Shown in pieces: positions 1-6,015 of a DNA stretch of 6,910 bases. The position numbers were made by a program, and so were the translations under genes. The number at the start of each line of letters is the position of its first letter. Position 1 is the stretch's first letter. Location of the stretch: contig DHNI01000122.1 in the NCBI GenBank assembly GCA_002409455.1, positions 1,342-8,251 of the forward strand, written 5' to 3'. The DNA comes from Firmicutes bacterium UBA5420. GTDB taxonomy: Bacteria; Bacillota; Limnochordia; Darwinibacteriales; Darwinibacteriaceae. The notes below the pieces were generated by a model. That model was not told the DNA's origin. It saw only the letters and a list, made by a program, of their open reading frames with translations, and ran no database searches.

Positions 1-93
1 CAGTTTTTGTGCACACCATTGGTCTACCGCAAAACATACAACTTCTCTGAATTGCACCCACCCTTATACATTCATCAAAAGGAGGGTTTTAGC

Positions 94-540
94 ATGGTCA
101 AAAAGTATGATTTGGCAGCGATTAGCGAACAAATTCTTGCATCGAAAGGAACCTATGTCATCTGTGTTGATATTGATCAGATGCTTGCTATTAATGATGA
201 AATCGGTTATGCGGCAGGTGATGCAGCCATCGCAGAAACAGCAGGGCGGATTGGTCGTAGTATAGGTGAAGGAATGGAGTATTATCGAATCGGTGGAGAC
301 AGTTTTACCGTCCTGACTAAAAGCCAGGATGTGAAGGTGGCCGAGGCCATTGCTCAAAGGATTGTTTCTTTTGCTGAAGATGAGGTTATGTGGAGTGGGG
401 GTACGTTTCGCTTTTCCCTCAGTATGGGGATTGTGAAGATACCTCTTACCATTAAGGATGCGGAAGATACTCTCCGGCGTTCGGAGGAGGCCATGATTGC
501 TGCCAAACATCATGGCCGCAACTGTTACAAAGTGATGTAA
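94..540 (+). CDS. Stand-alone degenerate GGDEF-domain protein
   Basis: Encodes 148 aa that are essentially one GGDEF (nucleotide cyclase) domain with no visible sensor domain, signal peptide or membrane segment, so it is probably cytoplasmic. Family landmarks run in order: the first beta strand with D26-I-D28, the INDEIGYAAGD segment (residues 33-43) matching the substrate/metal-binding FKxINDxxGHxxGD region, RIGGDSF at 65-71, and the C-terminal AKHHGRN (137-143). The signature is GGDSF instead of GG(D/E)EF, so the conserved fourth-position glutamate is a serine, and I see no RxxD inhibitory site upstream. Active GGDEF proteins make cyclic di-GMP. With this substitution the protein is more likely inactive, or a nucleotide-binding regulator. 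The ATG at 94 is chosen because AAAAGGAGGG lies just upstream at 77-86 and the domain begins right after it; the frame is open further upstream but looks non-coding. A terminator follows directly, suggesting a monocistronic unit or the end of one. Confidence 0.82.
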   Translation: MVKKYDLAAISEQILASKGTYVICVDIDQMLAINDEIGYAAGDAAIAETAGRIGRSIGEGMEYYRIGGDSFTVLTKSQDVKVAEAIAQRIVSFAEDEVMWSGGTFRFSLSMGIVKIPLTIKDAEDTLRRSEEAMIAAKHHGRNCYKVM

Positions 541-569
541 GCAAAGGAACATTCGGCTCTAACAGCCTG

Positions 570-598
570 AGACCTTCTTCTAAGTGAGAAGGTCTTTT
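570..598 (+). terminator. Rho-independent terminator after the GGDEF gene
   Basis: GACCTTCT (571-578) pairs perfectly with AGAAGGTC (587-594) around an 8-base loop. The stem can extend by A570-T595, and a short run TCTTTT (593-598) follows. It lies 30 bases after the stop codon of the GGDEF-domain gene. Confidence 0.8.
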
Positions 599-804
599 CA
601 GGATGAATGAAAGGTACCGCTATTCATACGATACGCCCTAGGAGAGGGGAAAGCTTTTTTGTGTGCGATGTGTACTAGCATCTACTAAAACTTTCAAGCA
701 AGCAGGTAATTGTGCATCTTCCACAGAATTACATTTCCGCGGAAGGCGAGACAACAAGCTTGGCCGTTTCAAGACAGGTTATGAGAAAAGGGAGGATGAC
801 AGCG
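599..804. other. Intergenic stretch with no supported gene
   Basis: No convincing coding frame, RNA gene or clear sigma-A promoter was found here. It contains a perfect 10-bp palindrome TTCCGCGGAA (735-744) of unknown meaning. Near its right edge is the purine-rich AAAAGGGAGGA (786-796) that serves as ribosome binding site for the next reading frame. Confidence 0.5.
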
Positions 805-1203
805 ATGAAGAGCGTCGAAACATTGCCGAAAAGGCCGCAAACAATGCCATTGATTATCGGGATTATGATGGCAAGTCTATCCTTCACAAATTTAACGGGG
901 TTAAGAATCGCAGGAACGGCCGTTGTTATTGGAATTGCATCTTTCTTTATTACCAAAGTTCATGAAAGACAGCCGTACGCAGGTAGTGGGCTTGATATTC
1001 AAGCGCTTAAAGATAACTTCAAAGATAAGGGTATCTGGCTCTGGATTGCGCTACCCTTAATCATAGATGCTGTTAGTATAGCAAACTCTAAGCTTTTCTT
1101 GCAATTCGAAATTCGTCAAATTGATCGAGGGCCTGTCCCTCGATCAATTTCGATCAGAGCAGGATTGATCAGACGATTGTGGAATTTGATGAAAGGAACA
1201 TAG
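805..1203 (+). pseudogene. Truncated membrane protein, CPBP-family-like N-terminal part
   Basis: The frame gives 132 aa. Only about the first 99 residues (to roughly base 1100) look like native protein. They contain hydrophobic segments at about residues 14-30, 33-50 and 77-93, and a linker with SGLDIQALKDNFKDKGIW followed by a hydrophobic stretch ending in KLFL. From memory this pattern resembles the N-terminal part of clostridial CPBP (CAAX-protease/bacteriocin-processing) intramembrane proteins, which are normally well over 200 aa with catalytic EExxxR and HxxxH motifs further on. Those motifs are absent. After KLFL the frame runs into the hairpin at 1118-1150 and a basic tail unlike a membrane protein, so the gene is probably cut by an old rearrangement. 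The start at 805 is preceded by AAAAGGGAGGA at good spacing. The family call is tentative; truncation is the better-supported part. Confidence 0.45.
1118..1150. repeat. Perfect 14-bp inverted repeat (hairpin) at a gene junction
   Basis: AAATTGATCGAGGG (1118-1131) and CCCTCGATCAATTT (1137-1150) are perfect reverse complements around the 5-base loop CCTGT. Related TTGATC/GATCA words recur just downstream (1151-1172). No T-run follows, so it is a poor fit to a standard terminator. It sits just after the point (about 1100) where the CPBP-like protein stops resembling its family, so it may mark a deletion or insertion scar. It could also be a bidirectional terminator or a small mobile repeat. Confidence 0.6.
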
Positions 1204-1234
1204 CCTTTCACGAGGGGAGTTGACGTAAGCACAC

Positions 1235-1321
1235 ATGAGCAGATCAGAGATTGGGAGAAAGAATTGGTTTGTCATCGTTTTGCTTGGTCTAGCGGGGCAA
1301 ATAGCCTGGAATGTTGAGTGA
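1235..1321 (+). pseudogene. 5' fragment of an MFS transporter gene cut by the mobile element
   Basis: Starting at ATG 1235, 28 codons encode a polar start followed by the first membrane segment, NWFVIVLLGLAGQIAWNVE. This closely resembles the N-terminus of clostridial major facilitator superfamily transporters of the SLC45/sugar-cation-symporter-like group, where the sequence normally continues into an EN-W-FNT-type motif and about 400 more residues. Here the frame ends immediately at TGA (1319-1321), and those three bases are the first three bases of the mobile element. The insertion therefore both separates and stops the gene. A GAGGGGAG element (1212-1219) is a possible ribosome binding site, though its spacing of about 15 bases is long. 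The rest of the gene should lie beyond the right end of the window. The family call rests on recognition of a short segment. Confidence 0.55.
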
Positions 1322-1333
1322 GTATTACGCACT
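1319..1333 (+). repeat. Left terminal inverted repeat of the element
   Basis: TGAGTATTACGCACT is perfectly inverted at 6896-6910. It directly abuts the broken MFS codons and starts with TG as IS21-family ends do. Confidence 0.85.
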
Positions 1334-1339
1334 AACGGG

Positions 1340-1390
1340 TCCACCAATACACGACTAAGATCCACCCAATTCACGGAATGATACCACTTG
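1340..1390 (+). repeat. Left subterminal repeats, probable transposase-binding sites
   Basis: Three related units begin TCCACC (1340), TCCACC (1361) and TACCAC (1382). The CCAC cores fall at 1341, 1362 and 1384, spaced 21 and 22 bp, about two helical turns. The same array with 21/21 spacing is found inverted at the right end. Repeated sites of about 20 bp at the ends are a known IS21-family feature and are thought to bind IstA. Confidence 0.7.
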
Positions 1391-1397
1391 GGACAAG

Positions 1398-1448
1398 CCT
1401 TCTGTAAAATGGTACTTGAAGCGTAGCTTCAAAATTTACGGAAGGAGG
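1398..1448 (+). promoter_or_regulatory. Hairpin covering the istA ribosome binding site (left copy)
   Basis: CCTTCTGTAAA (1398-1408) pairs with TTTACGGAAGG (1435-1445), with one T-G wobble. Inside it, TTGAAGC (1416-1422) pairs perfectly with GCTTCAA (1426-1432). The 3' strand of the outer stem includes the AAGG of the istA ribosome binding site AAGGAGG (1442-1448), so the folded RNA would hide it. A -10-like TAAAAT (1405-1410), with a weak TACCAC 17 bp upstream, lies in the 5' strand. A transcript starting from it would lack most of that strand and escape the fold, while read-through transcripts from outside would be silenced. The pairing is seen directly; the regulatory role is inference. 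Confidence 0.55.
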
Positions 1449-1457
1449 CCAGAAATT

Positions 1458-2276
1458 ATGGCCAACAAAATCAGAGTGAAGCTCATCCTTGAGCTTCGAA
1501 GCACCGGCATGAGTAGAAATTTGATCGCATCTACTCGGCGGATGTCACGGAATTCGGTAAGTGATGTGTTTCGCATTGCTGACGAAAGAGGTGTTACTTA
1601 CCAAAATGTGATGAACCTTAGCGACCTCGAGGTTTACCGCCTCTTCTACCCGGAGAAGTACATCATAGAAAGTGTGTATCGAGATCCCGATTACGAGTAT
1701 GTCCATGGGGAACTCAAAAAGGACGGTGTCACCTTAAAACTGCTGTGGAACGAATACAAAGATAAGTGCAGAGCAGAAAATGCAACCCCGATGGGCTACA
1801 CAAAGTTCTGCAACGGCTACGGCGATCACGTAATTACCAACAAGTTGACCAACCACATAGAACGCAAGCCGGGCATAACTACGGAAGTGGATTGGTCGGG
1901 CTCTACGATGGCTTATGTGGATAGGGATACCGGTGAATTGATTAAGGTTTACCTGTTCGTTGCTACACTTCCTTACAGCCGATACTCATATGTAGAAACC
2001 TGCCTTGACATGAAGCAGGATACCTGGCTTCGATGCCATGTTAATATGTATGAATTTTTTGGCGGTGTAACTGTCCGCACTGTGTGCGATAACCTAAAGA
2101 CCGGTGTAATCCACCACCCAAGGGAAGGGGAAATCGTTCTCAACGAGGCCTACGAGGCACTTGGATCCCATTATAGAACGGCAATCATGCCAACGGCCGT
2201 TAGGAAGCCTAAACATTATCCTCAAAGCTATGTTATCTTCAAAAGCAGCGCAGATGCGCTAATGCCCAGCCAATAG
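1458..2276 (+). CDS. istA: IS21-family transposase IstA, truncated before the catalytic Glu (left copy)
   Basis: Encodes 272 aa, compared with roughly 400-500 aa for full IstA. It has an N-terminal helix-turn-helix (about residues 8-40, GMSRNLIAS...SRNSVSDV) and the start of the RNase H-like DDE domain with EVDWSG (D145) and TVCDNLKTGV (D211). It stays IstA-like to RKPKH (249-253), where the family normally continues into a K.SVEG-type motif carrying the catalytic glutamate. Instead the frame reads into the recombinase-arm array (YPQSYVIFK) and stops after ten unrelated residues, so D-D-E chemistry should be impossible on its own. ATG 1458 is chosen for the AAGGAGG at 1442-1448 and because the right copy starts at the same MANKIRVKL. 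Translation is probably restrained by the upstream hairpin. No istB partner is present. It could survive as a DNA-binding competitor or regulator, or be an inert remnant. Confidence 0.85.
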   Translation: MANKIRVKLILELRSTGMSRNLIASTRRMSRNSVSDVFRIADERGVTYQNVMNLSDLEVYRLFYPEKYIIESVYRDPDYEYVHGELKKDGVTLKLLWNEYKDKCRAENATPMGYTKFCNGYGDHVITNKLTNHIERKPGITTEVDWSGSTMAYVDRDTGELIKVYLFVATLPYSRYSYVETCLDMKQDTWLRCHVNMYEFFGGVTVRTVCDNLKTGVIHHPREGEIVLNEAYEALGSHYRTAIMPTAVRKPKHYPQSYVIFKSSADALMPSQ

Positions 2277-2296
2277 TCCGATTAAATTGGTGATAA
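2216..2296 (+). repeat. Left recombinase-site array of the RIT-like module
   Basis: Two direct 11-bp arms, TTATCCTCAAA (2216-2226) and TTATCTTCAAA (2233-2243), are 17 bp apart. A degenerate inverted arm ATTGGTGATAA (2286-2296, 8 of 11 matching TTTGAAGATAA) follows 42 bp later. Between them is a small perfect hairpin AGCGCA-GA-TGCGCT (2247-2260). The right end has the same plan in inverted orientation. IstA homology ends at the outer arm, so this is the likely module boundary and a probable binding site for the recombinases. The inner arm lies about 50 bp before the first recombinase gene, where binding could also repress its transcription. Confidence 0.6.
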
Positions 2297-2348
2297 TAAG
2301 TCAGGTGCAATGTTATTCTTGAGATCAGAAAAGACAAGGAGGATAACA

Positions 2349-3932
2349 ATGACGAGACTTAAGATGATCATCAACACCGTTCTAGAAAGACTAAAGCCTG
2401 ATTTGGCGGAAGAGACTTGGCAATCTAGGCGACGATATTTCAATCAAATGCTGAGATGTGCCGAAGTTCTCGGGGTCACTGAACCATGTACTAAGCTTTA
2501 CGATGCTTTTATCGCAGATGACCACGGGTCACCCGAACGTCGGGAGCTTCATATCCGTTGTGTAAAAATGGTGGATGCAGAAGCATGCACCAGAGCCAAG
2601 GACAGCAATGGAATTCTGTTCAACGAACCACCTCTACCAGGTGAATACGAGGTTGGGGAATTTTTCAAAGACTGCAGATTCCCTATTGGGTCAGATATCC
2701 CCATCGACAACCTGATTGTCAAGACCGAACTGGAAATGAGGTATCTCAATCTATCCGCCTCTACTATGGGGCAATATCGACACTCCTGGCTCGATATAAG
2801 GCGGTTCTTTCAGAGGACTGGTTCGCCTTACTATGAAAAATCCATCCTTAGGGGCTTCATCCAGGACATAGACTCTAAGCGTGATAGTGGGCTAATGAAA
2901 TTGTGGAAGTGGAAAATTAACGGACTGGCTGCTCATGCACTAATGGAAGTTGCAGACACTGGATCTTTCCAATGGAAGACAAGGAGGCAAAAACCAACCT
3001 TAAAGGAACCCGAATTGGAGCAATCAAGGCTCCAATACCTAGAGTATTTGAAGCAACGTAATCTAGGTGAATCAACAATCGCCCTACATGATTATGTATT
3101 CCGGACAATAATGGGGCTCACAGAAACAGTAACACTCGAAGAATTGCATTTGCTTTCACCCGAGAAGATTCAGCGTGCAATATTGAAATTCTCTGAGTTC
3201 TGCAGCAAACGTAGTTTGGCGACTATTCTGCCAATACTGCGCTCCATACTAAGATACTGTCATGGCCTTGGACTGATCGAAAAAGACCTAGCTGGAGTAG
3301 TAATGGCTGGACTTGTGCGGCGCGGCTCTGTAGCAACATATATTGAAGATAAAGACCAAACGAGACTCCTTGCTGAGCTGGAAAAGGAATCAAAACGCAC
3401 AAAGGCGATAGTGCTTCTTGCTATGCGGTTGGGGCTACGGGATAGCGATATCTGCAACCTTACGTTTCAAAGTATTGACTGGCCCAAGGATAATATCCGA
3501 TTAGTACAAAAGAAGACTGGTGATCCGCTAGTGCTACCGCTTATTCCAGAGGTAGGCAATGCAGTGATGGACTACATCTTGGAGGAAAGGCCCAGGAAAA
3601 ATGATGGGTATCCGTACATCTTTCTGCGGAAGCAGGCACCATTCACAAAACTGACTTCAGTTTATTCAATCTGTTCCAAATTGCTCAAGCAACTTGACAT
3701 AGAGCCTATCAATGGCGGAGCTACCGGCGTACATCTTTTTAGATACTCAATGGTACACCGATTGCTCATGGCTAAAGTGCCGCATCAGGTAATCACCGAT
3801 ATCCTAGGTCACAGTTCCAAGGAATCGGACAAGCCCTATTTATCAATGGAAGAAACGATGCTACAACGATGTTCCTTGGACCTAAGTGACATAGGAACAG
3901 TACCATGGGCTGGAGGTGCTATGAATGACTGA
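2349..3932 (+). CDS. ritA: RIT-type tyrosine recombinase, first of the trio, with long N-terminus
   Basis: Encodes 527 aa. The C-terminal catalytic domain (about 335-505) has the full tyrosine recombinase set: R364 in LGLRDSD, K388/K389 in the beta-hairpin, H462-x-x-R465 in HLFRYS, H488 in LGHSS, and nucleophile Y497, nine residues after H488. A canonical SAM-like core-binding domain precedes it (about 224-318). The N-terminal 220 residues are extra compared with a 300-400 aa integrase. They contain two stretches with a similar helical look (about 11-60 and 130-175, e.g. STMGQYRHSWLDIRRFF). It should cut and rejoin DNA via a phosphotyrosine link at the arm arrays on either side. ATG 2349 follows AAGGAGGA (2336-2343) by 5 bases; an upstream ATG at 2310 has no such site. 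The stop overlaps the next start by 8 bases, so the trio is an operon and probably translationally coupled. Confidence 0.85.
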   Translation: MTRLKMIINTVLERLKPDLAEETWQSRRRYFNQMLRCAEVLGVTEPCTKLYDAFIADDHGSPERRELHIRCVKMVDAEACTRAKDSNGILFNEPPLPGEYEVGEFFKDCRFPIGSDIPIDNLIVKTELEMRYLNLSASTMGQYRHSWLDIRRFFQRTGSPYYEKSILRGFIQDIDSKRDSGLMKLWKWKINGLAAHALMEVADTGSFQWKTRRQKPTLKEPELEQSRLQYLEYLKQRNLGESTIALHDYVFRTIMGLTETVTLEELHLLSPEKIQRAILKFSEFCSKRSLATILPILRSILRYCHGLGLIEKDLAGVVMAGLVRRGSVATYIEDKDQTRLLAELEKESKRTKAIVLLAMRLGLRDSDICNLTFQSIDWPKDNIRLVQKKTGDPLVLPLIPEVGNAVMDYILEERPRKNDGYPYIFLRKQAPFTKLTSVYSICSKLLKQLDIEPINGGATGVHLFRYSMVHRLLMAKVPHQVITDILGHSSKESDKPYLSMEETMLQRCSLDLSDIGTVPWAGGAMND

Positions 3933-4902
3933 GTATGTCTTTCAGAGTCCCCTTGGCTCCTGCATCGAAGATTTCATCAACCAAAAACGTGCTATTGGCT
4001 TTCCTTACGACTCTTCAGCCCGTATTCTGCATCACTTTGATTTGCTAGTGGCCAAGGAGTTCCCGCAGGAGCGGACAATCACCAAGGACATATGTACTGC
4101 TTGGCTTAACGCTAAGCCAGGAGAGCATCCAAACGGGCTTGGCAGAAGAATCAGCCCCGTAAGGCAATTGGGCAAATACATGCGAGGGCTCGGGTACAAT
4201 GCTTACATCATTCCAGGACATATCCCAAACAAACACATTAAGTACGAAGCCCATATTTACACGTCTGAAGAGCTAAGAGCTTTTTTCACCGCCATTGATA
4301 ATTGTCCAGCGTCACCGTTTTCGCCGACAAGACGCTATGTGATCCCGATGATTTTCCGTGTTTTGTATTGCTGTGGTTTACGACCCGCCGAAGCTCTTTT
4401 CTTGCACAGAAGCGATGTGAACCTTGAGACTGGGAAGGTTACTATACGTGAATCTAAAGGGTGGAAGACCCGAATTGTGTACTTAAACCAAGATCTGCAA
4501 GAAGCATGTAAGGTCTACGATACACTGTTAGAATCTTTAGTTCCTAATAGGATGGCATTTTTCGCCAACAAGGATGGAAATCACTACAATCGGTCAACCT
4601 TGAATCACTGGTTTCATGAGTTCTGGGACAAACTGCCTCAGTCTCGTATGGTCAGGGGAAACCCGCCAAGGGTGCACGACTTGAGGCACAGTTATGCTGT
4701 GCATAGACTGAATCAGTGGGTGAGGGACGGCGAGGACATTAACGCGCTTTATCCGTACCTCAGCCAGTTCATGGGGCACTCTTGCTACGCTGACACAGAT
4801 TATTATCTCTCCCTTGTGGAGGATTTCTATCCCGAGATGGAGCAACGGCTTTCATCAATAAACAATGACATTCTTCCGGCGGTGTACTATGAAGAAGAAT
4901 GA
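3925..4902 (+). CDS. ritB: RIT-type tyrosine recombinase, second of the trio
   Basis: Encodes 325 aa, the usual length of a phage-type integrase. The N-terminal core-binding domain spans about residues 8-105 and the catalytic domain about 112-305. Visible catalytic residues are R153 (CCGLRPAEA), K178 (RESKGWKTR), H251-x-x-R254 (VHDLRHSYA), H285 (FMGHS) and Y294, nine residues after H285; the adjacent Y293 is the alternative nucleophile. The start at 3925 overlaps the end of the upstream gene, with GGAGG at 3912-3916 as ribosome binding site. An ATG at 3921 belongs to the upstream frame. The 3' end overlaps the next gene by 14 bases. In RIT elements all three recombinases are conserved and presumably work together, but the separate job of each protein is not known to me. 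Confidence 0.87.
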   Translation: MTEYVFQSPLGSCIEDFINQKRAIGFPYDSSARILHHFDLLVAKEFPQERTITKDICTAWLNAKPGEHPNGLGRRISPVRQLGKYMRGLGYNAYIIPGHIPNKHIKYEAHIYTSEELRAFFTAIDNCPASPFSPTRRYVIPMIFRVLYCCGLRPAEALFLHRSDVNLETGKVTIRESKGWKTRIVYLNQDLQEACKVYDTLLESLVPNRMAFFANKDGNHYNRSTLNHWFHEFWDKLPQSRMVRGNPPRVHDLRHSYAVHRLNQWVRDGEDINALYPYLSQFMGHSCYADTDYYLSLVEDFYPEMEQRLSSINNDILPAVYYEEE

Positions 4903-5929
4903 GATGCATTTCTACCAACTGCTCCGGGACTTTTTAACGGATTACCTTATTGTTAAGAGAAATCTCAGTCGCGAAACTGCCAAGGCTTATCGACAAGCGA
5001 TTAATATCCTGCGCCAATACTTTTGTGAGGAAAGGAACATCGGCTTTGACCAGATGAATTTTGCTTGTTTTTCAAGGAGCAACATTTACGACTTTCTGAT
5101 CTGGTTAAGAGACACTCGCAATTGTTCTGTGCAAACGCTTAATCTTCGTCTGGCGGCTATCAAGTCATTTTTGAAGTACTGCGCAGAAGAAGACATCGAG
5201 TTGACATCGTACTATTTGGACATCACCAGCATTCATGCCTTCAAGGGAGCGAAAAAGCCCTGTGTTGAGTATCTAAACCCCGGCCAGCTAAAGCTTTTAT
5301 TTTCTCTGCCTGATGTCACTACAAAGCTGGGAAGACGCAACCGTTTCATAATGATCTTTGCTTACCAAACGGGAACGAGAGTCCAGGAATTACTCGATTT
5401 GACACTTGCCTCGGTGATTCGAGGTGATAAAAGCGTAAGAGTTCGAATCATGGGAAAGGGCAACAAAGTTAGGTATGTACCTTTGCTGGAATCCACAGGG
5501 ATGCACATGAATGCTTATCTCGAGGAATTTCACAAAGGTAGCTCTGCAGATTCATTTCTCTTCTATACCATACATGGTGGGCAGAAAACGAAGATGACAG
5601 CCGGAACTGTTGATTACTCCCTCAAAAAGTATGGAAAAGAAGCGAACCAGATTGACAGCACTTTTCCTGCAGGGTTGCATGCGCATATGCTGAGGCACAG
5701 CATTGCTATGGCGATGCACAAACAAGGAATCCCAATATCCTACATTAGGGACTTTCTCGGGCACAGAAGCATCGAAACAACATCCATCTACTCTTATGCT
5801 GATGGCGAAACCATCGCTAAAGCGTTGGAGTCGCTCGAACCGCTTCTGACGGGCGATCAGCCCTCTACAAAACACAAAAACTGGAAGGGAAAAGAACAAT
5901 ATTTGCTTGAGTACTGTGGGCTAGTCTAG
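4889..5929 (+). CDS. ritC: RIT-type tyrosine recombinase, third of the trio (XerC/D-like)
   Basis: Encodes 346 aa. A typical core-binding domain covers about residues 8-108 (LTDYLIVKRNLSRETAKAYR, then NLRLAAIKSFLKYC). The catalytic domain covers about 128-318 with R164 (TGTRVQEL), K190 (IMGKGNKVR), H266-x-x-R269 (HMLRHSIAMAM), H292 (FLGHRS) and Y301 (TTSIYSY), all intact; it is the most XerC/XerD-like of the three. The MKKNEM start at 4889 overlaps the upstream gene by 14 bases and has only a weak GGCGG (4879-4883) upstream, so expression probably depends on coupling. M at 4904 is an alternative start, while an ATG at 4865 would lie deep in the preceding gene. A tail of about 28 charged residues follows the catalytic domain. 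The stop lies four bases before the right recombinase array begins. Confidence 0.87.
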   Translation: MKKNEMHFYQLLRDFLTDYLIVKRNLSRETAKAYRQAINILRQYFCEERNIGFDQMNFACFSRSNIYDFLIWLRDTRNCSVQTLNLRLAAIKSFLKYCAEEDIELTSYYLDITSIHAFKGAKKPCVEYLNPGQLKLLFSLPDVTTKLGRRNRFIMIFAYQTGTRVQELLDLTLASVIRGDKSVRVRIMGKGNKVRYVPLLESTGMHMNAYLEEFHKGSSADSFLFYTIHGGQKTKMTAGTVDYSLKKYGKEANQIDSTFPAGLHAHMLRHSIAMAMHKQGIPISYIRDFLGHRSIETTSIYSYADGETIAKALESLEPLLTGDQPSTKHKNWKGKEQYLLEYCGLV

Positions 5930-5933
5930 ATTA

Positions 5934-6015
5934 TTATCTTCAAAGAACGAACGGCCTTGCCCCAGTGGTAGGGCCTCTAAGCCCCTTTTTGAAGATAACA
6001 TAGTTTTGAGGATAA
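5934..6015 (-). repeat. Right recombinase-site array of the RIT-like module
   Basis: It mirrors the left array. On the plus strand TTATCTTCAAA (5934-5944) is the inner arm, its perfect inverse TTTGAAGATAA (5988-5998) follows 43 bp later, and TTTGAGGATAA (6005-6015) lies 17 bp beyond. Read from the right end inward this gives the same outer, middle and inner order as on the left, with nearly identical spacing (17 bp, then 42-43 bp). The inner arm here matches perfectly, unlike the degenerate left one. Confidence 0.65.

Larger units (their letters stand above)
1319..2244 (+). repeat. Left arm of a long imperfect inverted repeat (about 925 bp)
   Basis: This arm aligns end to end with the reverse complement of 5987-6910: terminal repeat, 21-bp repeats, hairpin, the truncated istA frame and the first two recombinase arms. 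Similarity stops just after TTATCTTCAAAA (2233-2244). The encoded IstA parts are about 81% identical over 262 residues by hand count, so the arms are not a recent exact duplication. Confidence 0.85.

Noticed and set aside
64..552. 162-aa minus-strand frame opposite the GGDEF gene
   Set aside because: Antisense shadow of a gene with recognisable GGDEF landmarks; the translation has no protein-like features.
663..965. 100-aa open frame overlapping the CPBP-like gene
   Set aside because: No ribosome binding site, low-complexity charged translation, and it overlaps a frame with clear hydrophobic protein character and a good ribosome binding site.
1125..1223. Short frame ending DQTIVEFDERNIAFHEGS as a possible 3' remnant of another gene upstream of the MFS gene
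   Set aside because: It looks protein-like over its last 20 or so residues, but it runs back through the hairpin to a stop with no start or recognisable family, so it is too short to call.
2216..2243. Spaced repeats as a CRISPR array
   Set aside because: Only two 11-bp direct copies with a 6-bp gap and no longer array; they fit recombinase arms.
2287..2316. Promoter TTGGTG with an 18-bp gap to TGTTAT before the first recombinase gene
   Set aside because: Both boxes match the consensus poorly. The site is plausible by location only, so it was not listed as a feature.
2349..5929. Phage, integrative conjugative element or integron integrase genes
   Set aside because: There is no tRNA attachment site, phage or conjugation gene, or cassette array. 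Three overlapping recombinases bounded by inverted arm arrays fit a RIT-like module better.
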